From contig NZ_FTOL01000001.1 in NCBI RefSeq assembly GCF_900156735.1, positions 62,001 to 126,000 on the forward strand: a stretch of DNA of 64,000 nt, written 5' to 3'. Below the pieces are notes generated by a model. The model searched no databases, had not been told where the DNA came from, and saw nothing but the letters and a program-made list of their open reading frames with translations. This document shows positions 63,375-64,000 of this stretch, piece by piece. The DNA comes from Chryseobacterium ureilyticum. GTDB taxonomy: Bacteria > Bacteroidota > Bacteroidia > Flavobacteriales > Weeksellaceae. The translations under genes and the position numbers were made by a program. Position 1 is the first letter of the stretch. Each line of letters begins with the position of its first letter.

Positions 63375-64000
63375 ATGTCAGATATACATCAAGCAGAAGA
63401 TATCCGTCAGTTGACGGAAAAAGTAAAAGAAAAAAACTACTTATTTTCTCTTCTGAGACAAGAAATCAACAAGGTTATTATTGGGCAGGAATATATGATA
63501 GACCGTCTTTTGGTAGGGCTTTTAGGAAATGGTCACGTTCTTCTTGAAGGAGTTCCCGGGCTGGCGAAAACCTTAGCCATTAAAACCTTGGCGGATGCTG
63601 TTCATGGTGAGTTTTCAAGAATTCAGTTTACACCGGATTTGCTGCCTGCAGACGTTGTGGGAACAATGATCTACAACATCAAAGACAATGATTTCTCTAT
63701 AAAAAAAGGTCCCGTATTTGCCAACTTTGTACTTGCGGATGAGATTAACCGTGCTCCGGCAAAGGTACAATCTGCACTTTTAGAGGTGATGCAGGAAAAG
63801 CAGGTGACTATCGGTGATGAAACCATGAAGCTTCCAAAGCCTTTCTTAGTTTTAGCAACACAGAACCCTATCGATCAGGAAGGAACTTATCTGTTGCCAG
63901 AAGCACAAAGTGACCGTTTCATGCTGAAATGTACTATCGATTATCCTTCTTTTGAAGACGAAAGACAGGTGATGAGAATGGTTTCCACATCCCATCAGCC
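63375..64000 (+). CDS. MoxR-family AAA+ ATPase (3' end cut off)
   Basis: The first 208 codons of a cytoplasmic AAA+ ATPase of the MoxR class, chaperones that activate or insert cofactors into protein complexes. Seen: Walker A GVPGLAKT (about residue 58), Walker [11 protein letters not shown], sensor 1 [22 protein letters not shown]. The ATG at 63375 gives the standard N-terminus. In Bacteroidota MoxR usually precedes a DUF58 and von Willebrand-type gene set, expected beyond the window. The gene runs off the right edge. Confidence 0.9.
   Translation, partial: MSDIHQAEDIRQLTEKVKEKNYLFSLLRQEINKVIIGQEYMIDRLLVGLLGNGHVLLEGVPGLAKTLAIKTLADAVHGEFSRIQFTPDLLPADVVGTMIYNIKDNDFSIKKGPVFANFVLADEINRAPAKVQSALLEVMQEKQVTIGDETMKLPKPFLVLATQNPIDQEGTYLLPEAQSDRFMLKCTIDYPSFEDERQVMRMVSTSHQ

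Noticed and set aside
63203..63547. 114-codon rightward frame before and over the MoxR start
   Set aside because: It overlaps the clearly conserved MoxR N-terminus in another frame, and its protein has no domain pattern.

Overview
The window is chromosomal DNA of a flavobacterium, most probably Chryseobacterium or a close Weeksellaceae relative. Evidence seen in the sequence: AT-rich DNA, promoters of the Bacteroidota type (-7 box TAnnTTTG, sometimes with a -33 TTG), SusC/SusD proteins, a type IX sorting domain, an oleate hydratase, a YpdA reductase and a PNGase F-like protein. The genus is an inference. The window has no rRNA, no CRISPR array and no recognisable insertion-sequence transposase.

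Layout. 1-8.2 kb holds housekeeping and accessory metabolism: a partial zinc alcohol dehydrogenase with a DUF779 gene, a glutamate-transporter-fold symporter, the CbpA/CbpM co-chaperone pair, a cystathionine beta-synthase-like enzyme, a FtsX-type permease and a NamZ-type muramidase whose 5' end abuts or overlaps the permease. 8.2-10.3 kb is a small envelope operon (thioredoxin-fold protein, DUF3575 protein, small membrane protein). 10.5-20.4 kb is a peptide-utilisation-like locus: a LytS-type sensor kinase, a large secreted metzincin-like protease, SusC, SusD and a LytTR response regulator. The two halves of the two-component system bracket the structural genes, and a 21-bp-period direct repeat typical of LytTR operators lies just upstream of the protease promoter. 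20.5-24.1 kb carries three almost identical tRNA-Phe transcription units, with an AraC regulator, a secreted protein and a methyltransferase between them. 24.1-37.9 kb encodes an OlsF-like bifunctional acyltransferase, aspartate kinase, fructose bisphosphatase, MenC, a short double-glycine-leader cysteine-rich peptide, a hydrolase, GlnS, oleate hydratase with an AraC regulator, and an MFS transporter.

38.0-50.9 kb is one leftward operon: Hcp, VgrG, a 1029-aa HET-C-type putative effector, three lipoproteins (two of them paralogues), a DUF4280 PAAR-like protein, a 734-aa protein and two further small genes. It looks like an accessory type VI secretion cargo island with two effector/immunity modules. 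No sheath or baseplate genes are present.

51.0-64.0 kb returns to core functions: YpdA-type reductase, glycosyltransferase, YfhO-like membrane protein, DUF4834 and DUF6263 proteins, RlmB, DinB-like protein, a PNGase F-like secreted protein, a cell-surface protein and the start of a MoxR ATPase. Inside this stretch a compact element consists only of a GIY-YIG nuclease pseudogene (one nonsense codon) between 38-bp inverted repeats.

The strongest candidates for undescribed biology are the HET-C type VI cargo with its lipoproteins, the LytTR operator/split two-component arrangement, the GIY-YIG inverted-repeat element and the double-glycine cysteine-rich peptide.
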